Part shown: one piece after another, positions 1-11,344 of the stretch
How the letters are laid out: the number at the start of each line of letters is the position of its first letter
How positions within the stretch are numbered: the first letter of the stretch is position 1
Source: Adiantum capillus-veneris
Lineage: Eukaryota > Streptophyta > Polypodiopsida > Polypodiales > Pteridaceae
Direction: 5' to 3'
DNA length: 64,000 nucleotides
Assembly: GCA_014529385.2 (NCBI GenBank)
Contig: CM043945.1
Span: forward strand, 156,370,741 to 156,434,740
Notes under the pieces: generated by a model
What the model saw: only the letters and a program-made list of their open reading frames with translations
Told to the model about the DNA's origin: nothing
Databases searched by the model: none
Translations under genes and position numbers: made by a program

Positions 1-575
1 CCATGTGTTTTAATACTAAGAAGGTTTATGTACATCATTTTAGGTTTAAGATTTAATGGTAACCTTGGAATTATGGTTAAGTATTTGTAAGGTTTCCAGT
101 TTCTGAAACCTTAAAGGTTGTATAAAGCTTAATCAAACTGATATGATTATTGAAAAAGCAATGTAGAATTGTCCGACCATGGCAAATATTGGTATTTTTG
201 GAATCTTAAGCACAACAAACCCTGGGCTAGAAATTTTCAGAATTGAATTCCGATAAAAAATGGCATAGTTATGACCCCTGGAAGTTTACACTGTGAATTG
301 AGTAAAATAGAAAAATTGAAGGGTTACAATAATCATTTAAGCATAGACTTTATTAAAGGTCTCCCAGATATTTACAAGATATTTACCAATTAAGCAAAAA
401 TAGGTCAAATTATAGCAAAATTGACATTTTAAAAGCTGGCAGGTAATGGGAGGGTCATCACTGACATGCCAGGGACTCATTTAGTAGCAGGGGTCGTTTT
501 TTGACTTGCTGGGGGCTGCTTGAACTTCAAGCAACTGCCTTTTTCAGCCGGTGAGAGCTTATGAGTGCCAGAAAA

Positions 576-586
576 CTATAAATAGG
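576..586 (+). promoter_or_regulatory. TATA box of element A
   Basis: CTATAAATAGG lies about 490 bases from the left end of A. A pyrimidine-rich CTACTCTCTCTCTCATC stretch follows about 45 bases downstream, the usual arrangement of a plant core promoter. This suggests that the U3/R boundary is near 610 and that most of A would be transcribed. Confidence 0.55.
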
Positions 587-1026
587 ACCCGTAGCTTCAC
601 ATTTTAGAAGAGACTTGAAGCCTTGCTACTCTCTCTCTCATCTAGAGAGAACACTACGCAGAAATCATAAGAGTTTAATCTCTAATTGATTAACCCTAAC
701 GATAATTAACCTAATCCTTCTTAATTAGCAAGGTTAGATTAAGATAAATTGTTAACAAATCAAAGATTAGGCCTATGCATGCTCCTTAAACCTCTTTAAA
801 TTAATTAATCTCTGCTGATTATTGTAATTAAGCTTAGTGATATTAAGCTAATTAATTATCCTATCATATTATGGCTGAAATTAGCCAAATTAACCATGAA
901 TTAATGATAAATATATTAATTAAGCTTAGATTAAGATGAGGTAATTATCAGAGTTGCATTAGACAGTCATTAAGCTAGGAAAATTATCCTATAATTTTTT
1001 GAGTAATTTTCCTAATTAATTAGGCA

Positions 1027-2400
1027 GAATTACTCTATTTTTTGAGCTATTTAAAGAGGGGAAATTAGTAAATTGATTTCAATTGCTATAATATATTTAT
1101 CAGTGGTTAATTGGGTGTTAAGGAACACGTGATATTTAGAAAAAGCTCAGCTAATGAATCTAGCTAGTTAATTAGGTAGAATTACTCTGTTTTTTGACCA
1201 ATTTAAATGGGAAAAATTAGTAAATTGATTTCAATTTCTGTGATATATTTATTAGTGGTTAATTAGGTATTAAAGAACCCGTGATAATTAAGAGAAGCTC
1301 AAATAATGAATCTAGCTAATTAATTAGGCAGAATTACTCTGTGTTTTGAAAAATTTCAATAGGAAAAATTAGTAAATTGATTCAATTGCTGTGATATATT
1401 TATCAGTAGTTAATTAGCTGTTAAAGAATTCTTGATAATTAGCAGAAGCTCATATATTTAATGTAGCTAATTAATTAGACAAAATTACTTTGTTTTTTGA
1501 GTAATTGAAATAAGGGAAATTAGTAAATAGATTCAAATTTAATTGAGTTAAATTTTTAGAGGTTTATTAGATGTTAGATAACGTGTGATAATTTTTCTAA
1601 TCTTAGATAATTAGTTTAACTAATTATCTTAGTGGAATTACGTTATTTTTAGGGGTAAACTAAAGAGGAAAATTAGTAAATCATGCTATATTTTAGGATA
1701 ATTATGTCAATGTTAGAAAAGTAGTATAGATATTTATCTAAGTCAAATTACTCTATTTTTAGCTAAAAACTAAAGAGAGAAATTAGTAAATCATGTTATA
1801 TGATTACATCCCATTTATCAGAGCTATATTATAGAGTAAAGAGGCCGTGATAATTATACCAAGGTTAGAAAAGTAGTATAGATATTTATCTAAGTCAAAT
1901 TACACTATTTTAAGCTAAAAACTAAAGAGGGAAATTAGTAAATCATGTTATATGATTATATGCTATTTATCAGAGATATATTATAGGGTAAAGAGGCTGT
2001 GATAATTATGACAAGGTTAAAAAATTAGTATAGATATTTATCTAAGTCAAATTACACTATTTTTAGCTAAAAGCTAAAGATGGAAATTAGTAAATCATGC
2101 TATATGATTACATGCTATTTATCAGAGCTATATTATAGGGTAAAGAGGCTGTGATAATTATGACAAGGTTAAAAAAGTAGTATAGATATTTATCTAAGTA
2201 AAATTACACTATTAGCTAAAAATTGAAGATGGAAATTAGTAAATCATTTTGTATGATTACATGCTATTTATCAGAGCTATATTATAGGGTAAAGAGGCCG
2301 TGATAATTATTTCAAGGTTAGAAAAGTAGTATAGATATTTATCTAAGTCAAATTACACTATTTTTAGCTAAAAATTGAAGATGGAAATTATATAACTAAG
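1027..2400 (+). repeat. Diverged tandem array, unit about 152 bp, about 9-10 copies
   Basis: The anchor AATTACTCTATTTTT (with variants) recurs at about 1027, 1179, 1331, 1481, 1635, 1744, 1896, 2048, 2200 and 2349. Spacing is about 150-154 except for one 109-base unit. Each unit also carries GGAAAATTAGTAAAT and a TTTATCAG...GTGATAATTA block. The array is AT-rich and noncoding. Units toward the right are more alike than units toward the left. Confidence 0.85.
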
Positions 2401-2902
2401 TTGGAAAATAATAAGATAATTACCAAAGGTCAAAAATATCCTTATCTACTTGTGGTAATTATACCATAGTTAATTAGTGAGGTTAGTAAATCATAATTGA
2501 CCAAAAGTCTTATTTTGAGCAAATGATTAATTAAAATAAATAGACTTTGTGGTTAAAAGTTTTTAGAAAAATTATAGTAAGTGTAAACCTATGATATCAA
2601 GTTAAGGAAATGAAATATTTAAGAGAAATTAAATACAATAAATATTAAACCCAAAATAAGTAAATTATTAGCTTAAAAGTTGATAGGAAAATTAGGAGAG
2701 CTTAGAAAACCCTTAGGGAAGCGGTGGAAGAAGTTATCATGCTTATATAGACAAATAAGAAATTACTAGGTCAAGAATTTATCAATTAAAATTATAAATT
2801 TAACCTTACCTTGGATGGGCTATGGTTAAATACAAAGGTTAAGTCTAGATTTTGAACTATTTACCTAATAATTAGACGTCCTTTTTATAAGGATAAGAAG
2901 TT

Positions 2903-3064
2903 ATGATACCAAAAAGGATCCGAGCAAATCCTACATCTGATGATGAGGACGTAGCTCCAACACGAACTAGAGCATCGCATGACGACGAAGCCGGGCCTAG
3001 TAGTAGGCCTACGGAGGAGAGTCCTCAGGCGCCAACGCAACAACAGATGGCCAATCAATCCTAG
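2903..3064 (+). CDS. Short 53-codon ORF inside element A
   Basis: An ATG-to-TAG frame too short for most gene finders. It encodes a charged, Pro/Thr/Asp-rich peptide beginning MIPKRIRANPTSDDED and ending QQQMANQS. Its GC content and lack of stops contrast with the AT-rich surroundings. It could be the start of a gag-like protein left inside the LTR, or an LTR-encoded micro-ORF. No domain is recognised, and coding is not proven. Confidence 0.3.
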   Translation: MIPKRIRANPTSDDEDVAPTRTRASHDDEAGPSSRPTEESPQAPTQQQMANQS

Positions 3065-4165
3065 GTGGGTTTCCCATTATTCAATTAAGTCTTTAATTAG
3101 TTTATGTTCTTTTATAAGTTAGCATTGCATACGTAAGAAGGATAAACTGATTGAAAACGGAAGGTAACTTTCAATGTACATTTGTTTATAATATAGGAAA
3201 GAATTGTTTGGGTTAAAACTGGTTGAATTAGGAAAAATATGTTTGATCATCCTTAAGACAGCTTGTCTCAAGACACCTCCGACTCCTTGATATAAACTGA
3301 TGATAATGATTGGCTTTCTAGCTACGGTTAAGTCGGTTACCCCCATGAATGATGAGTTTCTACTCCGTCTCATGTCTTGATGTTTCTACATAAGTTAGGA
3401 TACCGTTTTTATCCTAGGGGAGCCGCCCGGTTGTATGGGCAACTGGTTTGGTGTATGGGCACCCGGAACCTTGGGTGGGGGTTTATTCCACTCCGGATTT
3501 GAACAAGGTATGGGTGCCGTTTTTCACCCTTAGGTGGTCTTGAGACAAGAAGAGTACTGGTCATGGTTATTATGGATAATGTTTTGATTGACAGTACCCT
3601 GTCTTAAGTTTAAAGATGTTTGTTTTCTGAAAGAATGCTTTCCATGCTGTCTTCAAGGAATTACTGTGATGGAACGTTAAAAGAAACCATTATTTTAAAT
3701 GTTAAAACAATGTGATAATAAGATAAATGAATCTTGTGTAAGTGCGGGGTGGTAAGTGGGGATTGACTAAGGTTGTCAATCATGGACGGATGGACCTGAT
3801 TAGTCAGGTAACTATCCATCCCTGCGCACTAAAACGTTTAGAAAACTTCTTCACTTGGAAGAGGAGTCCACCAGTGGCTGTGCCCTCACATCTGTTAGGG
3901 GAAAAAAAGCGTTGGTTGAGGATACCTTAGCCCAATTGTGACAGTTATAGGGCCGAAATAGTTTTTTGGACTTTTAATACGTTGTCCCATTTCCGCTGCG
4001 AGATAGGACTAGGTCTTCTTCTAAGGCTATAGACCCAAGCCATTGTCAATGGTAAAGGTCTATTGCTTGGATTTTTCTTGTTTAGAGACTCTGATTTTTA
4101 TTAGACCTAGAGACCTGTCAAAGATCCCATCCCGATCTCGGTATAGGAGGGTTGGGGACCTTACA
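3065..4165 (+). other. 3' part of element A, noncoding
   Basis: No supportable gene. The stretch includes a GC-richer block at about 3415-3545 with repeated GTATGGGCA(A/C)C motifs, and the terminal segment leading to GGGGACCTTACA. Small ORFs here have no recognisable domain and are treated as chance. Confidence 0.5.
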
Positions 4166-4170
4166 ATATT

Positions 4171-4760
4171 AATGGTAGTTATGCATCATTAAGTTAAGCT
4201 TCAAAGGTAGATTTGCACTCATAAGCTAACCTTAATGGTAACTTTGCACTTAGATGTAAGCTTTAGTGACTAGCTTGTATTTTTAGGTTTAAGCTTTAGT
4301 GGAAACCTTGCAATTAGGGTTAAGTGATAAGAGTATCTATGCATCATTAAGTTAAGCTTAAAAGGTAGATTTGCACTCACAAGCTAAGCTTTAATGGTAA
4401 CTTTGCACTTAGATGTAAGCTTTAGTGACTACCTTCCATTTTTAGGTTTAAGCTTTAATGAAAACCTCGCATTAGGATCAAGTGATAAGAGTATCTATGC
4501 ATAATAAAGTTAAGCTTCAAAGGTAGATTTGCTTACCATTGCACTTAAACGTAAACTTTAATGACTACCTTGTATTTTAGGTTTAAGCTTTAATGAACCT
4601 CACAATTAGGGTTAAGTGCTAAGAGTATCTATGCATCATTAAGTTAAGTTTCAAAGGTAGATTTGCACTCTTAAGCTAAGCATTAATGGTAACTTTGCAC
4701 TTAGGTGTAAGCTTTAGTGACTACCTTGTATTTTAGGTTTAAGCTTTAATGGAAAGCTCG
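4171..4760 (+). repeat. D-LTR tandem repeat, unit about 158 bp (5' LTR copy)
   Basis: The phrase TATGCATCATTAAGTTAAG recurs at about 4181, 4338, 4496 (variant) and 4629, each followed by GGTAGATTTGCACTC and GGTAACTTTGCACTTA. The third unit is shortened. The same array in the 3' LTR is complete. Confidence 0.8.
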
Positions 4761-6229
4761 AAAACGCATAAATTATAGGATGACCTTCTAGCTTCTCAAA
4801 GGGAAAGTTAGGCACCATAAGAAAAGAGTAGTTGTTTAAGCTCGATAGAAGTAATTCGATTTTTGGTATTCAAGAGTTTTTCAAAAGTTGTCAATTTCAA
4901 ATTTGTTTGCAAATACAGGATGGGGGATATAGGGTATAACTTCGCGGAATTGACCTTCGTGTTGTTTTGAACCGAAAACTCTAAAATCTTTCATGGAGAT
5001 GTCCCATGGATGGAAAAGGATTGCAGAAACCTAGGAATCATACAAAACGGGGATTGAACTTAAAAAGTTTTCATTTTCGAAGAGACATTAACCATCAAAT
5101 GCCTATGGCAAAACTCGCTTGTATTTTCTAAATAAACTTGACTGGTAGATAATTAATGAAAGTAGGAATTAAGGTTGATAAATGAATGAACCTGGAAATT
5201 ACCAACTAGCAGTAAAAAAGGATTCTTGAGAGGTGATAAGGATAGCCCATTGCAAAACATAGATTTAACTAGGAGTTGTGAAGATTGTCTGGAAATGACC
5301 GGAAACCAAGATGGATCTTCTCGGGGTCAATTTGATTGAAAGGCCGGCCCATTGAGAGGATTCTCTTGGGGAACTTGACGGGGATAGGCCCTTTTCGGCT
5401 AGGACAGCGTAACCAGCAAGTTTTTATACCTAAGTCATTCATGCCTGAGGGATAAGGGATGAATGGGTTTGTTTTATTTTTGCCCGATCGGGTGAAGTAC
5501 CCGCGGTATCTTATTGAAAATCGGCCATAATCCGGGTATGTCATGATGCCAATATTTGGATGAGAAGGTCATACTCAGGGAGGATGATGTGAATTTAATT
5601 AAGGAAATTTGTTTGGCTTGGTTGCTTAAAAAGGAACTAAAAAGGCTAGGAATATAGGGGCTATCCTGTGCATCTGTCTCACCAGATGGTGCTATACCTC
5701 TCAAAATAAAATGCTTAGGAAAGAATGATTAAATTACTTGATGAGCCTTTCCCAAACACTTAATTTGGGAAATATTGTGAAGGTGTTTCCATTTTGATGG
5801 CTTGTAACCGATTATCTGGTCTGAATGGGGAGGCAAGATGATTTGGTTGAAACTAAATGTGTTGCATGATTAGTTAGGAAACTAGTTACAAGCTAATTAT
5901 AGCAGATAAAGGAAAGGAAATGAATTAAAAGTTTCTAATTAAAGATCTGGTGGGAACAACCAGATGATTTTTTCTGAACAAGGGTATGAAACAGATTGCA
6001 TGCTGCTTGTTGTTTGATGATGTCTGATAGACTACTGTCTTCTTGATTTTGTAGTAGTGAGGCGGTTCGGGGCGGGCAACAAGAAGAGTGGCCTCTAAGC
6101 ACTTTTCTAGGCTCCCGTGCTGCTCAATTGGGTTGGGGTTGGAAAAAACAACAAACACACACACAAACTCGCAACCTAACCCTACACAAATTTGGGGCAC
6201 CACCTAGTTTTGGATGCGAACTAGGACTC

Positions 6230-6231
<2 letters not shown>

Positions 6232-6293
<62 letters not shown>
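6232..6293 (+). repeat. (AG)31 microsatellite in B1
   Basis: An uninterrupted AG run near the U5 end of the B1 LTR. The other copy, B2, carries a longer (TC) run at the matching place (47821-47915), so the tract is part of the family and varies in length. Confidence 0.95.
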
Positions 6294-6295
<2 letters not shown>

Positions 6296-6950
6296 CTCAG
6301 GCTGCTTTGAAATGTTCAACAGTGATCAAGCAAACACAATTATATATGTAAGAAAAAGAGGGAAGGGGGAGGGGGTGCTTGTTGCATTAAAATCTTCTTA
6401 CAAATCTATCATGACCAATCAACGTGAGATTAGTATTTGTTCAACATAGCTTGAGTAAATTACACCACAACACATCACAAGAAAAGCCACCCCAATCACT
6501 GTCTTAAGGCTAGGGGAGTCCTCTCCACCCTGTTGCCCTTTTACAATATGTGGAATTTATGGTTGAATTGATGACAACACCCAGAGACACAAGCTATCAA
6601 GAACTTAAAAAAAACACCAAGACACTTACACATCATTGTTGTCCATTACTTTACGTTGGAAGAGAGACAAAGTATCCAAGCTTAGTCCAAATCCACCCTC
6701 CTTGATTCAGCAAATTTTAGGCCTACACTAGTAAGAGAAATGATAGATTTCCTACTCTCAATTGAATGATCACTCTCTCTTACAATGGCATAGATTTCCC
6801 TTGCTAATCACCCCTAATACAACACATGCATATGCATAAGACAATGAGCTTCCACTTAAGAGCTCCTTCTAGAGAGATTGAGCTTGGATTCTCAAGCTAT
6901 AGCATAGTGCTCTTGCTTATGGCTCCCCCTTTTTGTGCTAGCTACACTCT

Positions 6951-6960
6951 CCTTTTATAG
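6951..6960 (-). promoter_or_regulatory. TATA box of LTR B1
   Basis: CTATAAAAGG on the minus strand, conserved in B2 (about 47150-47159, + strand). The sequence downstream is also conserved, as expected for a U3/R junction. Confidence 0.5.
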
Positions 6961-9213
6961 AAATTTTAAGGGCTAGGGTTACTCCTCTAACCACGGTTGG
7001 GTTAGATTTTCAGCACTTATCTATTTTCTTTTGCTTGGAATTATCAAGAAGTTGGTGGGGATAGATGAAGAAGAGAGAGATGAGAGAAATGGAGGTGATA
7101 GGACTTCTCATAGTAGGTTAGTGTTAGTAAATTAGTAGAGTTAGTATTTTTATTGATTTACATATGGAATTGGATATTTACAATGGGAGTATCCATGTAG
7201 GATACAAATAAGGAAGAAAAAACTCTTAATAGGTAAGAAAACATGGATTTCTTACAATGTTGATGCTCCAAGTGTCTTGAGTAGAGTCAATTTTGACGCT
7301 TGTTGACGGTCCACTAGCTTTGACGGTACGTTTTTTCTCCACTCTTGACCTTCCTTGAGAGCCAAGGTGATTGAATATGAGTAATCAATCACCATGATGC
7401 TGTCTTTCAAGAGAAGAGGCTGAATTTTGTGGTTTTTTTGATAGATATGGGTAATATGGATGAGGAAAAATGAGACTAGGTGGTCAATTTTGGAATGGAA
7501 GTGTGTGTAGGAGACATGAGTTCACCATGGTTTCTCTTATTCTTCAAGGTTGAGAAGAAGGTGAGTAGGGTGCAGAGAGGAGTGGTGAGAGAGGTAGGGA
7601 TGATGAGTGGAGAGGTGTGTGTGAAAGAGAAAAATGATAAAGTGGAAGAGGGAGTGTGGCTGCATAGCAGGCAAATTGGGGTCCACCAATAAAATCATAG
7701 CTCACAGCTCGTAGCTCGAAAAAATATAAAAAAATTTGAGGTAAAATTTTAGCTCACGAGCTACAACTTTTGTTTGTTTCACATTTTCAAATTCGAGGAG
7801 CATGTGATCTTTAAAAATTCAGCAAAACTGACTGTTTTTTTCCACTGCACAAAATCCTTGTGAGGTCCTTCTTTGGATGATTCTTTTGAATACCTCCAAG
7901 AGTGAGCTCCCCATGGTGCATGCATGCATGCCACATACCCTTGACCTTATATGGTCAAGGGTATTGTTGAAGATATTGTTGAGATCATGATATAAGTGAA
8001 TAGTACAACTAAGAAAATCAAATATTGAGGGGTCTAAAAAAAATATGTACATGTCAAATATAAATAATATAGGTGGAAAAAATATAAAGGGGTCAAAATA
8101 AATCTCTCATTATAAGTCTACCATAAAAATATGGATATTTTTGGTGGTCTAATTTATGAGAGTAATAGAGAATGGATGTAGGAAGGAAAAAATCACAATA
8201 GTGAAAAAATATACACATAAATAGAACTAGTTTTTTTGGATGGAGTTACACCAAAAATAAGAGAATCTTGCATGAAATTATTTTTATATGGAATAAAGAG
8301 TATGCAAAATGGTAAGAAAAAATATGGTAATGTTGAGTCAATGTACATAGCATAAATAACACACCATAGGTAGAAATATTTAAATAAATACCAAAATAAT
8401 TATGAAAAATCCTTTTATTTAGGCCCTATATACAATGAAATATTTACACACAAATGGTCCATAATATACTTATATTTTTTATTTTTTATATATTTTTGGC
8501 TCAACTAATTAAGGGTTTTTAAGAAGATATGAAAAAAGTCCCCTAACTCACACACACCTATATACAGTTAAATGGTAGGGATAGCCACAGTGTTTGGATG
8601 ATTTTGGTAGGGTGAGGTAGCTTACTATGGCAATTATGGAAAGCCAAAAAACAGCTATCAGTAGTTAAGTAATACCTTGGGAAGGGATTTTCATGAAATG
8701 GTTCGGTGGGTGGGTGGGGTGGGTGGGCGGATCCGAAGGGTCAGATGGCCAGATGTTGATTTAAAAATTTATGTTAAACGCTAGGACTACGTGGGATAAA
8801 AATGGGTAATCAGGGATGAGAGATACCAGGTAGGATTGCAAGATCCCTCTTCTTAGGGAAAAGTGATAACTGTTGTGTATTCTTGTCAGGAAAAAGGAGT
8901 TATCACCATGAACCAAGGGAGAACAAGAAGGCAAGAGTAGATCGTCAAGTTAAAGATCAAGAGAATCAAGACTAAGGACCACGATTTTGGGTGCAGAAAG
9001 CTATCAAGGATAGATTGATTATGAGAAGTGGATAGAATCGTTGAATGAAGGGATGTACCCCCTTGGGTTGGCATTCGAGATAGACTGGAGTCGTGTCTGA
9101 ATGCCGGTCCCAAGTGGGAGGGATACCTGCAGATAGATCTACGTCATTCCCTGGAACGGTCTGAAGGACTGAGGGAGGTGAGTAGGGTCGAGTCTGGGTA
9201 TGGCCCTCACAAG

Positions 9214-9226
9214 TGGTATGAGAGCC
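9214..9226 (+). promoter_or_regulatory. Primer-binding site of D
   Basis: TGGTATGAGAGCC differs by one base from the initiator tRNA-Met complement TGGTATCAGAGC. It starts two bases after the LTR end CA at 9210-9211. This sets the 5' LTR boundary and the + orientation of D. Confidence 0.85.
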
Positions 9227-11344
9227 TTATTTTGAATCTTGGACCTTGGAATTTAGGATTAATACATGGGGAAAAACAACTCAGTCTATTCTACACCCAG
9301 ATTTCAATAATATATTATAAAATGGAGTCTTGATGTTTCAATAAATTATTCAAAAATTTTCAAGATGGTTTGGGATCTGTCAAATGAAATTTAGCGGATT
9401 ATCTATGAGAGGATGGAAACTGCTATGCTAGAGCGAAGGCTCGCTATGATGGAACATTTTAGGGAGCTCTTATTTCCAGAAACCTATACTTATGCCTGGG
9501 ATTTAAGCAAGTAGAAAGTGTGAGTAAAGTTGGAAATGAACGATATAGAAATTTGTAAAAGAATAGGTAATGCACTTGTGCGAAGACGCATGGAAGTGGC
9601 ATAAATGAATGAAGACGCATGCACTTGTGCGAAGACACATGAAAGTGGCATGGATGAAATTTTTATTGAGCTTTACTTGTCATTCTCGCTTAAGCTTAGT
9701 AATAAGGAGCAAGATTGGGTAAGGTAGCTACCACATGAAGAATTAATTTTTGGAACATTTACTGGAAGATAAATTCTGAGTAATAATGAAGAAATCCAAG
9801 AAGTTCTTGTGATTAGCCATAGATAAAGCTATAAGTATATATAGCAAGACTCATTTTGAAATTACTAATGGCTTGGAATATTCGAGAAGAAGAAGTTTAT
9901 AGGATATTCCTGAAAGAATGGGGATAGTTAAACCGGAGAACACGTGAGTCATGTTAAGACACCTTATCAAACTTTTCTCTCCTAAGGAAAGTGCCATTTC
10001 TACTAAGAAATGGAGAACTTGTGGATCAAATTGAGTTAAACGTTTAACCCTATGCGGACACATACAACTATTGAATAATTTTGGGATTGCAATGATGAGA
10101 GAAAGTTGGAATTGGGACCAAAGAGATATGGTATGGTCCAATCTTATTTCCAAAGTTTTAAAAACTCACAAGGAATCAAGATGGAAAAGTGCAATAGATA
10201 AACTCATAAATATTGCAGACATTTAAACTCCGAAGAAGAATAAGAAAACAAACTTATGAGTTAACCAAGAACTCAAAGTTGAAATTTTTACTCAAGGCTA
10301 TCATAGACAGAAGATCCTTTGCTGAAAGCACTAAATAGAGATGTCCTTAAGAATTTAATTAAAGAGGAGAGACTGACATTTCAAGACAAGGAGGTATGGA
10401 CAATACTCAAATTTTTCAAAAAAGGGTTATTTATTAAATTAAAGCCAAAAAGGATTACAAGGGAGGCAGGAAGTAATTACATAGAAAGGCAAGAAAGTTT
10501 ACAACTCATGAAAATCCTCTAATATATGGTCACATAACCAAGTATCACAAGCACCGCACATGTTAGGACGCTCACCCTCTAGAATGCTTCTACGAGAAAT
10601 AGCTTGAGCAATTTCTCGAGTATGAACTGAGAAAAGAAAGGGACCTCTAAGAGGAAGACTCCAGATGGTATCGAGACAAATATTGGAATGGGGGATGAAC
10701 TGCACAAGCAAGAACAACCTTGTGGAGAACCTAGGATCTCGTGCCCTTTTGACGCAGTAGTATCGAGGGCCAAGTCCTAGAGCCTTTGTAACCATAGCAA
10801 GTCAGGTATTGTTGCGGAAATGGTCTCTACCCCAGAGACTCACTCTTGTGAGATGTCACCATGTCTTCCATATCATCTGGCCGACACAAGAATTTGGACG
10901 AGGAAAGAAGAGATCTTTGTATCGCTCTAAGAACTGTCTTTTAACTGGCGCATCTGCACTCTACAAGTGAGAGATGCATACAGGACGAACCAAGTCTTCT
11001 TGCTAAGATGCCATCAGATAAGAAAATGACTAAGTTACAAGAGAGTGAAGATTGCAAAAACAAGAGGATAACAAGTGCTGATAAAGAAGGGATTACCAGT
11101 AGCTTATAAAGAAAGTAGCGTATCAAAGAAGCCATAAACACAATGAATTATTCAAGAAGATAGATTATTAAGAAAGATTTTCCATGACTCCAATATTATA
11201 TTAGCAGAGTTTTGGGATGAAGAAGTGTAAGAGAGAAGTCAAGTTGAAAGCGTTAACAAGAAGTTAAGTCACAAGACGTATCGAAGAAGCTTCATCAACT
11301 ACGTATTTTATTTGAGTTGAGGACAGATCTTTCTTCTTTTGTTG
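9227..11344 (+). pseudogene. Decayed gag and 5' pol region of D
   Basis: No long ORF. A short gag-like stretch near 9395-9515 reads RMETAMLERRLAMMEHF before a stop. The remainder has no domain I can name. At about 11314-11347 a stretch close to GAGTTGAGGACAGATCTTTC repeats the sequence just before the 3' LTR (20685-20717), which suggests internal rearrangement. Capsid, protease and most of RT are missing or unrecognisable. Confidence 0.45.

Larger units (their letters stand above)
86..4165 (+). mobile_element. Insertion A: 4.08 kb solo LTR or non-autonomous LTR element
   Basis: The ends are TGTAAGGT...ACCTTACA, an 8-base terminal inverted repeat beginning TG and ending CA. The flanks are GTATT (81-85) and ATATT (4166-4170), a 5-bp duplication with one mismatch. 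The unoccupied site is preserved in the 3' LTR of D at about 21567-21571 as a single GTATT. No gag, pol or second LTR is visible. A TATA box near the left end, a tandem array of about 152 bp units and a short 53-codon ORF make up the recognisable content. A solo LTR of a long-LTR gypsy family is most likely; a non-autonomous LTR derivative is possible. Confidence 0.75.
6058..8660 (-). mobile_element. Insertion B1: 2.6 kb solo LTR
   Basis: On the minus strand the element reads TGATAGCTG...CCGCCTCA. It is flanked by GTAG on both sides (6054-6057 and 8661-8664), and the empty site survives in the 3' LTR of D at about 23480. A second full-length copy (B2) lies at 45435-48089 in the opposite orientation. 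On the minus strand a CTATAAAAGG box (6951-6960) sits in the middle, consistent with U3-R-U5. No internal domain or second LTR is present, so this is a solo LTR. An ORF of about 70 codons at 7480-7692 recurs in B2 only because the LTRs are homologous. Confidence 0.75.
1..9211 (+). repeat. 5' LTR of D, interrupted by insertions A and B1
   Basis: The pieces 1-85, 4166-6057 and 8661-9211 align in order with 21487-24017. The LTR ends ...CCCTCACA and is followed two bases later by a tRNA-iMet-type PBS, which fixes the 3' boundary. The first LTR bases and the U3 promoter are outside the window. Tandem copies of a unit of about 158 bp lie at about 4171-4760, one of them with an internal deletion. 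The ORF-like stretches in this region are noncoding LTR. Confidence 0.85.

Noticed and set aside
1027-2400. CRISPR-like repeats
   Set aside because: Units are about 152 bp, diverged and contiguous, with no short identical repeats or unique spacers; the sequence is plant retroelement DNA.
5269-5704. Overlapping ORFs of about 90 codons on the minus strand of the D LTR
   Set aside because: They lie in the LTR and are only partly kept in the 3' LTR copy (22862-23107), with frames broken. They are noncoding.
7480-7692. 70-codon ORF conserved between B1 and B2
   Set aside because: Both copies are LTRs of one family. The ORF has no domain, and the similarity is that of the whole LTR rather than of coding sequence.
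10499-10795. 98-codon minus-strand ORF in decayed D interior
   Set aside because: No domain, opposite to D's coding strand, and overlapped by another equally plausible frame.
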